A stretch of 64,000 nucleotides of DNA. Origin: Candidatus Borkfalkia stercoripullorum (GTDB lineage Bacteria; Bacillota; Clostridia; Christensenellales; Borkfalkiaceae). Numbering within the stretch: the stretch's first letter is position 1; each line of letters begins with the position of its first letter. The notes beneath the pieces were generated by a model, which worked only from the letters and a program-made list of their open reading frames with translations, searched no databases and was not told the origin of the DNA. This document shows, one piece after another, positions 26,906-35,386 of the stretch. The stretch spans positions 1-64,000 of the forward strand of contig DWXC01000018.1 of NCBI GenBank assembly GCA_019119395.1, given 5' to 3'. The translations under genes and the position numbers were made by a program.

Positions 26906-29224
26906 ATGGCAAGAACAAAAAAGACATACGTATTTCCGCTCGTTGCGCTTCGGGGCAAAGTCGTGTTCCCCGACGTGCAGTCGAGCTTTGACGCGGGCAG
27001 GCTGATTTCGCTCACGGCGATCTCGCGCGCTTCGGAAAAGGATATGAACCTTTTCGTGAGCCTGCAAAAGGACGCCGCGAAGGAACAGATATCCGCCAAG
27101 GACGTCTGCGCCGTCGGCACGGTCGTCAAAATCAAACAGATCGCAAAACTGCCTTCCGGGAATCTGCGCATAACCGTCGACGGCGTTTACCGCGCGGAAG
27201 CGGAGGAGATCTATGAGGAGGACGGCTGTTTTTACGCCGTCGTGACCCGCATGAAAGCGGTTCACGGAGACGAGGTGCTCGAAGAGGCGTATTTCCGCAC
27301 CGCGCGCGACGTCCTCAAAGATCTGACGTCGGGGGATATGCGCTTCCCCAAAGAACAGATATCCGCCTTGGACAACGTGGGCGATCCCGACGTATACATC
27401 AACCGTTCCATGCAGTATCTGCATATTAAGGAAGAGACGAAGCAGCAGCTCCTCGAAACGGCAAACGTCGTCGAACGGCTCAAACTGTACGAGCGCTGCC
27501 TCAACGACGAACTGGAAATTTCCAAACTCGAAAAGAAGATCAGTTCGATGGTGCGCCGCAGCATCGATAAAAACCAAAAGGAATATTTTCTCCGCGAACA
27601 GCTCAAAGCCATCCATACGGAGCTCGGCGACGACGAGCAGGAAAAGGACGCCCTTTCCCGTCAGATCAAGGACAAGCACATGCCCGCCGAGGTGGAGGAA
27701 AAGGCTCTCAAAGAGATCGCCCGCATGGACAAAATGCCGCCTTCTTCCCCCGAATATACGGTCATCCGAAACTATCTCGACTGGCTCATCGAACTGCCGT
27801 GGACGGAGGAAACGCAGGATACCGAAAACATCCTCGACGCGAAAAAGATCCTCGACGAAGATCATTACGGGCTGGAAAAGGTAAAAACGCGTATCACGGA
27901 ATATCTTGCCGTGTTACAGCTCACAAAGAGCATGAACGCGCCCATTTTATGTTTCGTAGGGCCTCCCGGGGTGGGCAAAACGTCCATCGCAAAGTCGGTG
28001 GCGCGCGCCCTCGGCAGGAAGTTCGTGCGCATGAGCCTCGGCGGCGTAAAAGACGAGGCGGAGATCAGGGGGCACCGCCGCACCTATGTCGGCGCGATGC
28101 CGGGGCGCATCATCTACGCGATGAAGCAGGTCGGCTCGGTCAATCCCGTGTTTTTGCTGGACGAGATCGACAAGGTGTCTTCCGATATGCGCGGCGACCC
28201 CGCCAGCGCCCTTCTGGAAGTGCTCGACCCCGAACAGAACGCGACTTTCCGCGACAGGTTTCTGGAAGTGCCGTACGATCTTTCCAAGGTGCTGTTCATC
28301 ACAACGGCAAACACGGTGGACACGATTCCTGCGCCCCTTTTGGACAGGATGGAACTCATCGAACTCAACGGATACACGCTCGACGAAAAGCGCGAGATCG
28401 CGAAGCGCTATCTCGTTCCCCGCAAAATCGAGGAAAACGGGTTAAAACCCGAACTCATCGGGATCACGGACGGGGCGATCACCGCGATCATCGAGGGGTA
28501 CACGATGGAAGCGGGCGTGCGCAGCCTGGAGAGGCAGATCGGTTCGGTGTGCCGCAAGATCGCCGTGCGTTACGCCGAAAACAGGGACATGGAAAAGCAG
28601 ACGGTCACCGAAGAAAACCTCGAAAGCATCCTCGGCGTGCGCAAATATTCGCGCGACGTTTCCAAACTGGACGGCGACGAGGTGGGCGCGGCCACGGGGC
28701 TCGCATGGACGAGCGTCGGCGGCACGACGCTGACCATAGAAGTTTCGTGCATGCCGGGCAAGGGCGAGATCCAGCTCACGGGCAAGTTGGGCGACGTGAT
28801 GAAGGAATCCGCCCGCGCCGCGATCAGTTATATCCGCGCGCATGCGGATATGTACGGCATCGACGCGGAAACGTTCTCGAATACCGATATCCACATCCAC
28901 GTGCCCGAAGGGGCGACCCCGAAGGACGGCCCGAGCGCGGGCATCACCATGGCGACGGCGATTTTGTCCGCATTTACGCACAAACCCGTCCGCAAGGACA
29001 TCGCCATGACGGGCGAGATCACCCTGCGCGGCAAAGTCCTGCCGATCGGCGGGCTGAAAGAAAAGGCGCTCGCGGCGCACCGCGCGGGCATCAAAAACAT
29101 CATTATTCCCAAAGAAAACGAAAAGGACGAAGAGGACATCCCGTCCAACGTGCGCGGAGAACTGAACTTTATTCCCGCCGCGGAGGTGGATACGGTGTTC
29201 CATAACGCGATCGCGGGGTTGTAA
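26906..29224 (+). CDS. lon: ATP-dependent protease Lon
   Basis: 772 residues. N-terminal substrate domain (about 1-200), helical linker, and AAA+ module with Walker A GPPGVGKTS near 351-359 and Walker B VFLLDEIDK. The C-terminal protease domain has the Ser-Lys dyad: serine in GPSAGI near 676, lysine in GGLKEKALAA near 719. It degrades misfolded and regulatory proteins in the cytosol. Start by ATG with AGAAAGG upstream. Its stop TAA abuts the engB ATG, the conserved lon-engB pair of Firmicutes. Confidence 0.98.
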   Translation: MARTKKTYVFPLVALRGKVVFPDVQSSFDAGRLISLTAISRASEKDMNLFVSLQKDAAKEQISAKDVCAVGTVVKIKQIAKLPSGNLRITVDGVYRAEAEEIYEEDGCFYAVVTRMKAVHGDEVLEEAYFRTARDVLKDLTSGDMRFPKEQISALDNVGDPDVYINRSMQYLHIKEETKQQLLETANVVERLKLYERCLNDELEISKLEKKISSMVRRSIDKNQKEYFLREQLKAIHTELGDDEQEKDALSRQIKDKHMPAEVEEKALKEIARMDKMPPSSPEYTVIRNYLDWLIELPWTEETQDTENILDAKKILDEDHYGLEKVKTRITEYLAVLQLTKSMNAPILCFVGPPGVGKTSIAKSVARALGRKFVRMSLGGVKDEAEIRGHRRTYVGAMPGRIIYAMKQVGSVNPVFLLDEIDKVSSDMRGDPASALLEVLDPEQNATFRDRFLEVPYDLSKVLFITTANTVDTIPAPLLDRMELIELNGYTLDEKREIAKRYLVPRKIEENGLKPELIGITDGAITAIIEGYTMEAGVRSLERQIGSVCRKIAVRYAENRDMEKQTVTEENLESILGVRKYSRDVSKLDGDEVGAATGLAWTSVGGTTLTIEVSCMPGKGEIQLTGKLGDVMKESARAAISYIRAHADMYGIDAETFSNTDIHIHVPEGATPKDGPSAGITMATAILSAFTHKPVRKDIAMTGEITLRGKVLPIGGLKEKALAAHRAGIKNIIIPKENEKDEEDIPSNVRGELNFIPAAEVDTVFHNAIAGL

Positions 29225-29842
29225 ATGATCATCAAAGACGCGAAATTCATGCTGTCCGCCGCGGACAGAAAGGGCTTTATCCGCCCCGAAAAACCGATGA
29301 TCGCCGTGTGCGGCAAGTCGAACGTGGGTAAAAGCTCGTTCATCAACGCGCTCGCGAACCGTAAAAAACTGGCGAAAACTTCGGCCGAACCGGGCAGAAC
29401 GCGCCTCGTCAATTATTTCGATTTCGGGCAGTTTGTTCTTGCCGATCTGCCGGGGTACGGGTTTGCGCGCGTTTCCAAGGCCGAAAAACAAAAATGGGCG
29501 CGCCTTCTGGAAGATTTTTTTGCGGAAAAGGAGAACATCGCGCACGTGTTTGCGCTTGCGGACATCCGCCACGACCCGACGGCGGACGATATTACGATGA
29601 TAGAATTTCTTTATTATCACCGCATTCCGTTCACGATCGTGGCGACCAAAGCGGATAAACTGCCTAAAACGCGCGTCAAGGAACATGTCCGCGCCATCGC
29701 GTCCGAATTCAAAACGGGCGAGGGGAACGTGGTCGCGTTTTCTTCGGAAACGGGCAGGGGAAAAGAGGACGTTTTGTCCCTATTAGACCGTATTTTGCTC
29801 CTTTCGGAGCAAAATGAAGAGCCCGCAGAGGAAGACGGCTGA
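29225..29842 (+). CDS. engB: Ribosome biogenesis GTPase EngB (YsxC/YihA)
   Basis: 205 residues. G1 GKSNVGKSS near 30-38, G2/G3 region EPGRTRLVNYFDF...LADLPGYGFA, and G4 ATKADKLP near 140. It functions in 50S assembly. Its ATG begins immediately after the lon stop codon with no gap, so translation is probably coupled. The C-terminal acidic tail (EQNEEPAEEDG) is not conserved. Confidence 0.96.
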   Translation: MIIKDAKFMLSAADRKGFIRPEKPMIAVCGKSNVGKSSFINALANRKKLAKTSAEPGRTRLVNYFDFGQFVLADLPGYGFARVSKAEKQKWARLLEDFFAEKENIAHVFALADIRHDPTADDITMIEFLYYHRIPFTIVATKADKLPKTRVKEHVRAIASEFKTGEGNVVAFSSETGRGKEDVLSLLDRILLLSEQNEEPAEEDG

Positions 29843-29849
29843 AAATCCG

Positions 29850-29878
29850 TTGCTTTTTTCCCTCGCATGTATTATAAT
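29850..29878 (+). promoter_or_regulatory. Promoter for the degenerate sugar transferase
   Basis: TTGCTT (29850-29855), 17-nt spacer, TATAAT (29873-29878), starting 8 bases past the engB stop. Confidence 0.7.
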
Positions 29879-29910
29879 GGAATATCACAAAGCAGGAGTT
29901 GCAAAGGAAC

Positions 29911-30756
29911 ATGGAATCTATTCTCGCTCCGTCTTTTCTGAATACGCCGTGGGGAATGGCGGTCTTCATTATTCTCGATATCGCGATATTTATCCTCATT
30001 GCGGCGCTCAATTACCGTTGGCTGTTCAAAAGGCTGTTCGATATTTTGTTTTCGGCGGTCTTTCTTGCCGTGTTTTCGGTGTTTTTCCTCATATTTCTCG
30101 CGGTCGGCGCGATCTATAACAAAGCGACGAACGCCTATCCGTCTCTTTTCGAACGCAGGTATTACTGCGGCAAAAAGGAAAAGGTCATCAGCGTTTTGTC
30201 GTTTACGACCGAGCGCGTCCAGCACGACGAAAACGGAAAACTGTTGCCCGAAGAGGAGCGGGCGACCCGCTTCGGCAAATTCATGAAGGGCTGCGGGCTC
30301 AAATATTACCCGTGGCTGCTGCACGTGTTTACGGGGAGGCTGAGCTTCGTCGGCCCCGTTCTCATGCCGCTTTCCGACGCTTTGGCGCTCCCGCCCGAAG
30401 GGAAAGCGCGCTTTTCGGTGCGCCCGGGCATCGTGTCCTCCCTCGCCCGGTACGGCGGGGAGAAACTGACGTATGCCGACATGCTCGAAGAGGACGCGGA
30501 ATACGTCTCGCATATCAATCTTTTCCGTGACATCGCGTTTTTCATGACCCGTTTCGCGCAGAAGATACGCGGCGAAAAGTCGAACAACCTCGGCGAAGCC
30601 GCACATAAGAGTTACATCGAAGCGAGGAAGGAAGAAGGGACGCTGACCGACGAAGAGGCGGACGCGTTCGTCGCGGACGCGGAAGCGCGCCTGCGCATCA
30701 AAAAAGAGGCGGATTCGGAGAGGAAACTTTTCGAAGAGCGCAATTTTTACAGATAA
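29911..30756 (+). CDS. Bacterial sugar-transferase (PglC/WcaJ-like) homologue lacking the catalytic Asp-Glu pair
   Basis: 281 residues. An N-terminal membrane helix (about 14-36) and a second hydrophobic segment (about 45-70) preceded by KRLFDILFS, the usual start of the phosphoglycosyltransferase domain. The domain can be followed through TRFGKFM, LSFVGP and VRPGIVSSLARYGG to the closing IAFFMTRFAQKIRG. Where active members have DELPQLFNV this one reads KYYPWLLHV, so both catalytic acids are replaced. The other copy in this window (61863-62555) keeps DELPQ. It may be inactive or have a new role. The C-terminus adds a charged helix (about 230-281). The start is the ATG after AAAGG rather than the TTG four codons earlier. 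Confidence 0.72.
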   Translation: MESILAPSFLNTPWGMAVFIILDIAIFILIAALNYRWLFKRLFDILFSAVFLAVFSVFFLIFLAVGAIYNKATNAYPSLFERRYYCGKKEKVISVLSFTTERVQHDENGKLLPEEERATRFGKFMKGCGLKYYPWLLHVFTGRLSFVGPVLMPLSDALALPPEGKARFSVRPGIVSSLARYGGEKLTYADMLEEDAEYVSHINLFRDIAFFMTRFAQKIRGEKSNNLGEAAHKSYIEARKEEGTLTDEEADAFVADAEARLRIKKEADSERKLFEERNFYR

Positions 30757-30766
30757 AGCATGTCAT

Positions 30767-30800
30767 GCGGGCAGGGGCGGCGGCTTCTGCCCGCCGTTTT
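30767..30800 (+). terminator. Terminator after the degenerate sugar transferase
   Basis: An 8-bp stem GCGGGCAG / CTGCCCGC around a 12-base loop, then CGTTTT. Confidence 0.65.
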
Positions 30801-30856
30801 ATCTTAAATCATGGAATTTCAGCTTTTTATAGGATCGGGAGGAAAAAGGAGATCGC

Positions 30857-32188
30857 ATGCAGCAGCAGTCTATGTTCATGAAAGAGGCGGATCTGCCTCT
30901 CGCGGCGCGGCTCCGCCCGCGCACGCTCGAAGAGTTCGTCGGGCAAAAGCATCTTTTGGGGGAAGGGAAAGTTTTGCGCCGCCTCATCGAGGGGGATAAG
31001 ATCGGCTCGATGATCTTCTGGGGGCCGCCGGGGGTCGGCAAAACGACGCTCGCACGCATCATTGCGAACAGAACAAAGGCGACGTTTATCGATTTTTCCG
31101 CCGTGACGAGCGGGATAAAAGAGATCAAACAGGTCATGGAACAGGCGGAAAAGAACCGCATTTACGGGGAAAAGACCATACTGTTCGTGGACGAAATACA
31201 CCGCTTCAATAAAGCCCAGCAGGACGCTTTTCTGCCCTTTGTGGAGCGGGGGAGCATCATCCTCATCGGCGCCACGACGGAAAACCCGTCCTTCGAGGTG
31301 AACGGGGCGCTTTTGTCGCGCTGTAAAGTGTTCGTTTTGCAGGCGCTCAAAACCGAAGAACTCACAGAGCTTTTGCGCCACGCGCTGACGGACGAGCGCG
31401 GCTTCGGCGGGCAGAATATCGAAATTGAGGACGGCCTTCTCGAAACGATAGCGGCGTTCGCCAACGGCGATGCGAGAAGCGCGCTTTCCACGCTGGAAAT
31501 GGCTGTCCTGAACGGAGATGCGGACGGCGACAAGACGGCCGTGACCCGCGAAACGGTCGAGCAATGCACTTCAAAAAAATCTCTCCTGTACGACAAGACG
31601 GGCGAGGAACATTATAACCTCATTTCGGCGCTGCACAAATCCATGCGCAATTCCGACCCCGACGCCGCCGTGTACTGGCTCGCGCGCATGTTGGAAGCGG
31701 GTGAAGACCCGCTGTATGTCGCCCGCCGCGTCACGCGGTTCGCGAGCGAGGATATCGGCCTTGCCGACCCGCGCGCGCTCGAAATAGCGGTGGCGGCGTA
31801 CCAGGCGTGCCATTTTATAGGCATGCCCGAATGCAGCGTGCATCTGACCGAAGCGGTCGTATATATGTCGGTGGCTCCCAAATCCAATGCGCTGTACATG
31901 GCTTACGAGAGCGCCAAAAAGGACGCGCTCACCATGCTCGCGGAGCCCGTGCCCCTCGTCATACGCAACGCGCCGACAAAACTGATGAAAGAGCTGGAGT
32001 ACGGCAAAGGCTATCAGTATGCGCACGACTATGCCGATAAGCTGACGGACATGCAGTGCCTGCCCGATTCCCTCGCGGGGAGGAAGTATTACCGCCCGAC
32101 GGAAGAGGGCACGGAGGGCAGGATCAAGGCCCGCCTGAAAGAGATCGGGGAATGGAAAGAAGCGCATAAAAAGAAACCGAAAGAGTAA
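30857..32188 (+). CDS. rarA: Replication-associated recombination protein RarA (MgsA)
   Basis: 443 residues. AAA+ clamp-loader-like ATPase: PLAARLRPRTLEEFVGQ N-terminal box, Walker A GPPGVGKTT near 57-65, Walker B ILFVDEIHRFNKAQQD, sensor 1 GATTENPSFEV. The C-terminal tetramerisation part has SEDIGLADPRAL and ends in YYRPTEEGTEGRIKARL. It acts at stalled replication forks. AAGGAG is 5 bases before the ATG. Confidence 0.96.
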   Translation: MQQQSMFMKEADLPLAARLRPRTLEEFVGQKHLLGEGKVLRRLIEGDKIGSMIFWGPPGVGKTTLARIIANRTKATFIDFSAVTSGIKEIKQVMEQAEKNRIYGEKTILFVDEIHRFNKAQQDAFLPFVERGSIILIGATTENPSFEVNGALLSRCKVFVLQALKTEELTELLRHALTDERGFGGQNIEIEDGLLETIAAFANGDARSALSTLEMAVLNGDADGDKTAVTRETVEQCTSKKSLLYDKTGEEHYNLISALHKSMRNSDPDAAVYWLARMLEAGEDPLYVARRVTRFASEDIGLADPRALEIAVAAYQACHFIGMPECSVHLTEAVVYMSVAPKSNALYMAYESAKKDALTMLAEPVPLVIRNAPTKLMKELEYGKGYQYAHDYADKLTDMQCLPDSLAGRKYYRPTEEGTEGRIKARLKEIGEWKEAHKKKPKE

Positions 32189-32200
32189 ACGGAAGGAAAA

Positions 32201-32230
32201 AGAGCACGCTTTACCGGGCGTGCTCTTTTT
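32201..32230 (+). terminator. Terminator after rarA
   Basis: A 9-bp stem AGAGCACGC / GCGTGCTCT with an 8-base loop, then TTTTTCC, 12 bases past the stop. Confidence 0.8.
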
Positions 32231-32352
32231 CCTTTTCGGGCATTTTTGCGGGCTTGTTTCGACAATTTCGGGCAGGTGTCCTCTCGTACAAGTTCCGGGG
32301 GTGCGGGCGCGATCAGGCATAACGGAGCTGCTTTTTTCATATAGTCAATATT

Positions 32353-32583
32353 ATGAACGTATTGCAGCTCAAAACGGGCGAAAGCGCGAAAGTCGCGCAG
32401 ATAACCGCAGACGAAAGGGCGAAAAACCGTCTGTTTATGCTCAACGTGTATGTCGGCGCGCAGGTCACGCTCGTACGGCGCGCGCCGTTCGGCGGCGGCG
32501 TCATGCTCGAAGCGGGCGGGGTGCGGCTTGCCGCAGACAAAAAACTTGCGGAAAAAATTTTCGTCGAAAAGGAGGGCGGATGA
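32353..32583 (+). CDS. feoA: FeoA family ferrous iron transport protein
   Basis: 76 residues forming one SH3-like FeoA domain (LQLKTGESAKVAQI...RLFMLNVYVGAQVTLVRRAPFGGGVMLEAGG). FeoA is a small cytosolic partner of FeoB. No Shine-Dalgarno is visible before the ATG, and a -10-like TATAGT (32340-32345) ends 7 bases upstream, so a leaderless mRNA is possible but the -35 is poor. It overlaps feoB by ATGA. Confidence 0.88.
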   Translation: MNVLQLKTGESAKVAQITADERAKNRLFMLNVYVGAQVTLVRRAPFGGGVMLEAGGVRLAADKKLAEKIFVEKEGG

Positions 32584-34505
32584 GCGGGAAAAAGGCAAAA
32601 CGGGAAGAAATGCGCATACTGCTCGCGGGCAACCCCAATTGCGGAAAATCCACCCTGTTCAACGCGCTTACGGGCGGCCACGCCAAAACGGGCAACTGGC
32701 ACGGCGTCACGGTGGGGATCTCCGAACGTTATGCGCGCATCGGCGGGCGCGGGGCAATCGTCGCGGATCTCCCCGGGATCTATTCCCTTTCTTCGCCGAA
32801 TATGGAAGAAAAGATCTCACGCAAGGCGCTTGAGGGAAAAGATTACGCCGCGGCGCTCGTCGTCGCGGACGCGCTCACTCTGCCCCGTTCGCTCAATTTT
32901 TTCCGCGAAGTAAAGGAGCGCGCGCCCAAAACGCTGCTCGTCGTCACAATGTGCGACCTGTTGAAGCGGCGTGGCGGTTTTTTGGACGAAAAGAAACTTT
33001 GCGCGACGCTCGGCGTGCCCGTCGCCTGCGTCAACGCGCACAGCGGCAGGGATATCAAAAAACTGCGGCTCTTTCTGGCGGAACACCTTTTTGAAAAAGA
33101 CGTGCGCGCCGTTTGCGGCGCACATGCGCCGAACGTTTCTTGTTCGGGTGAGCCCGAAAGCGCTCTTTGTTCGCCCGAAGCGCTCGCGGGCGTGTGGTCG
33201 GGCGGCGCGTTCCGCGAGAGCCGCGCGGAAAAACTTCTGTACAATCCGTTTGTCGCCGTGCCGCTGTTCTTTATCACGCTGCTCGCGGTGTTCTTTCTCG
33301 CGTTTGCGGATAAAATGCCCGGCGTGCTTCTCAAAAATTTATTGGAGGGGTGGGTAACGGAAGATATCGGCGGCACTTTTTCGTCGTGGGCGCAAAGCGA
33401 GGGCGCCGCGCCCGCCGCGGTCGGGTTTACAGCCGCGCTCTTTTCCGGGTTGGGGATGCTCTTATCCTTTCTGCCGCAGATCGCGATTTTGTACCTCGCG
33501 CTCTTTATCATGGAAGAGAGCGGCTATATGTCCGCGCTCGCGTTTATGACGGACGGCGCTTTCAGGAAAGTCGGGCTTACGGGAAGGGCGGCGTTTTCCG
33601 TTCTGATGGGCTTCGGGTGTTCCGCCGCCGCGATCCTTACGACGCGCGGATTGGAAAGCAAGGATGTGCAGCGGCGCGCCATCCTCATATTGCCGTACAT
33701 ATCGTGCAGTGCGAAAATGCCCGTGTATCTCGCCGTCATCTCTTCCTTTTTTCCGCACAAATTTCTCGCGCTCGCCGTCATTTATTTCGGCGGGGTGGCG
33801 CTCGCGTTTGCGGCGGCACTCGCCCTGAAAACCGCCCGCCCCGCGGAGGACGGGCTCGCCATGGAGATCGCGCACCTGCAATTCCCGTCCGTCAGACAGG
33901 TCGCAAAATCGTTGCTATTTTCGTGCAAACAGTTTATAATGAAAATCGTAACCGTCGTTTCGGCAGTCCTCGTCGTCATGTGGTGTCTGCTCTCCTTTGA
34001 TTTTTCTTTGCGGTATGTGGGGGAGGGCGGCGCGGGCTGCATGGCGGAGGTTTTGTGCCGCGGTCTGAAATATTTGTTCTACCCCATGGGCATCGCCGAC
34101 TGGCAGGTGGCGCTCTCCGCGCTCACGGGGCTTGTCGCAAAGGAAAGCGTGGCGGGCATGCTCGCCGTGTTTTACGGGGCAGACCTTTCCGCGGCGATGA
34201 GCGCGTCTTCGGCGGCGGCTTTCACGGCGTTCATCATGGCGTGTTCGCCCTGCGTTTCGGCGATCGCGGCGTCGGCTCGCGAACTCGGCGCAAAGCGCGC
34301 GCTTTTGAACGCGCTGTCGCAGACGGGTATCGCGTTCCTCATCGCGTATGCCGTGTACGCCGTTCTGTATTTCGGCGCGCCGCTCGTCCTCCTGCTTTCG
34401 GCGGCAATCTTTATCGCTCTGTTTGCCGTGCGCAAACGGAAAAGGAAAAAGCGTGAAAAAACTTATCGCAGACGGGCGGACGACGCTCAGAGACCTCATC
34501 GATAA
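32580..34505 (+). CDS. feoB: Ferrous iron transporter FeoB
   Basis: 641 residues. N-terminal G domain: G1 GNPNCGKST near 17-25, the effector segment NWHGVTVG, G3 DLPG near 62. A short GDI-like helical stretch follows, then a membrane domain from about 230 with two gate repeats; FGCSAAAILTTR (near 345) holds the conserved pore cysteine. It imports Fe(II) across the inner membrane. It is shorter than the E. coli protein, mainly at the C-terminus and linker. The last 53 bases overlap the next gene. No feoC is present. Confidence 0.94.
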   Translation: MSGKKAKREEMRILLAGNPNCGKSTLFNALTGGHAKTGNWHGVTVGISERYARIGGRGAIVADLPGIYSLSSPNMEEKISRKALEGKDYAAALVVADALTLPRSLNFFREVKERAPKTLLVVTMCDLLKRRGGFLDEKKLCATLGVPVACVNAHSGRDIKKLRLFLAEHLFEKDVRAVCGAHAPNVSCSGEPESALCSPEALAGVWSGGAFRESRAEKLLYNPFVAVPLFFITLLAVFFLAFADKMPGVLLKNLLEGWVTEDIGGTFSSWAQSEGAAPAAVGFTAALFSGLGMLLSFLPQIAILYLALFIMEESGYMSALAFMTDGAFRKVGLTGRAAFSVLMGFGCSAAAILTTRGLESKDVQRRAILILPYISCSAKMPVYLAVISSFFPHKFLALAVIYFGGVALAFAAALALKTARPAEDGLAMEIAHLQFPSVRQVAKSLLFSCKQFIMKIVTVVSAVLVVMWCLLSFDFSLRYVGEGGAGCMAEVLCRGLKYLFYPMGIADWQVALSALTGLVAKESVAGMLAVFYGADLSAAMSASSAAAFTAFIMACSPCVSAIAASARELGAKRALLNALSQTGIAFLIAYAVYAVLYFGAPLVLLLSAAIFIALFAVRKRKRKKREKTYRRRADDAQRPHR

Positions 34506-35286
34506 CAACTATGCGCAAGGCTCGTTCGCCTTTTCGCGCCTTCTGCGCGACAGGGATATCCGCGTAAACGGCGAAAAGGCAGGCAAAAACGTGCTTTTGG
34601 AAACGGGCGACGAGGTTGCCGTGTACACGACGCCCAAGGAAGAGGCGCGCGCGTTTTACGATATTGTTTTCGAAGACGAAAACGTGCTCGCGGCGGACAA
34701 ATACGCGGGAGTAAATTCCGAGGCGCTCTTTTGCGCCCTGCGCGAGCGGTGCGGGGCGCGCTTTATCCACCGCCTCGACCGCAACACCTGCGGCGTCATG
34801 ATCTTTGCGAAAAACGAGGAGGCGGAAAAGGAGCTTCTGGCGGCGTTCCGTGAGCGCCGCGCGAAAAAAATTTACGAAGCGGTGTGCTTTCATGCCTTTC
34901 AAAAGCGGGCGGATGTCCTGACGGCATACTTAAAAAAGGACGCGGCCGCAGCGAAGGTGAAAATTTTTGCCGAGCCGCAAAAGGGCGCGGAAAAGATCGT
35001 TACCGAGTATTTCGATGCGGAGAGCTTCGGAGAATTTTCCCGCGTGAAAGTGCGGCTGCACAGCGGAAAGACGCACCAGATACGCGCGCATTTGACTTTT
35101 GCCGGACATCCCGTTGCGGGCGACGAAAAGTACGGCGACGAGACTCTGAATAAAAAATATAAACTCAGGCGGCACATCCTCGTCGCGAAAAGGCTTTCCT
35201 TTACCTTTACGGGGGCGCTCTCGTATCTGAACGGAAAAGAGTTCGTTTCCGCGTTTTCGGCGGAATACCCCGACGTCAGAGAGTAA
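34453..35286 (+). CDS. RluC/RluD-type pseudouridine synthase
   Basis: 277 residues from a GTG start at 34453 chosen because AAAGG lies 6 bases upstream and the S4 domain begins there. S4-like domain (1-60, TLRDLIDNNYAQGSFAFSRLLRDRDIRVNG), then the catalytic domain with the invariant aspartate in HRLDRNTCG near 106-114 and the late motif RVKVRLHSGKTHQIRAHLTFAGHPVAGD. It isomerises uridines in rRNA or tRNA; which site cannot be told. It starts inside feoB, hinting at coupling. Confidence 0.9.
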   Translation: MKKLIADGRTTLRDLIDNNYAQGSFAFSRLLRDRDIRVNGEKAGKNVLLETGDEVAVYTTPKEEARAFYDIVFEDENVLAADKYAGVNSEALFCALRERCGARFIHRLDRNTCGVMIFAKNEEAEKELLAAFRERRAKKIYEAVCFHAFQKRADVLTAYLKKDAAAAKVKIFAEPQKGAEKIVTEYFDAESFGEFSRVKVRLHSGKTHQIRAHLTFAGHPVAGDEKYGDETLNKKYKLRRHILVAKRLSFTFTGALSYLNGKEFVSAFSAEYPDVRE

Positions 35287-35339
35287 AACAAATACGATTT
35301 TCGGTCGTTCCCGACGGCGCCGTGCGCCGGTCATAAAAA

Positions 35340-35369
35340 GCGCCCGTCCGCAACTTTGCGGACGGGCGC
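35340..35369 (-). terminator. Bidirectional terminator between convergent genes
   Basis: A 12-bp perfect stem GCGCCCGTCCGC / GCGGACGGGCGC; TTTTTA follows on the minus strand (PurF-like side). Confidence 0.85.
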
Positions 35370-35386
35370 TGCCGTTACACGTATAT

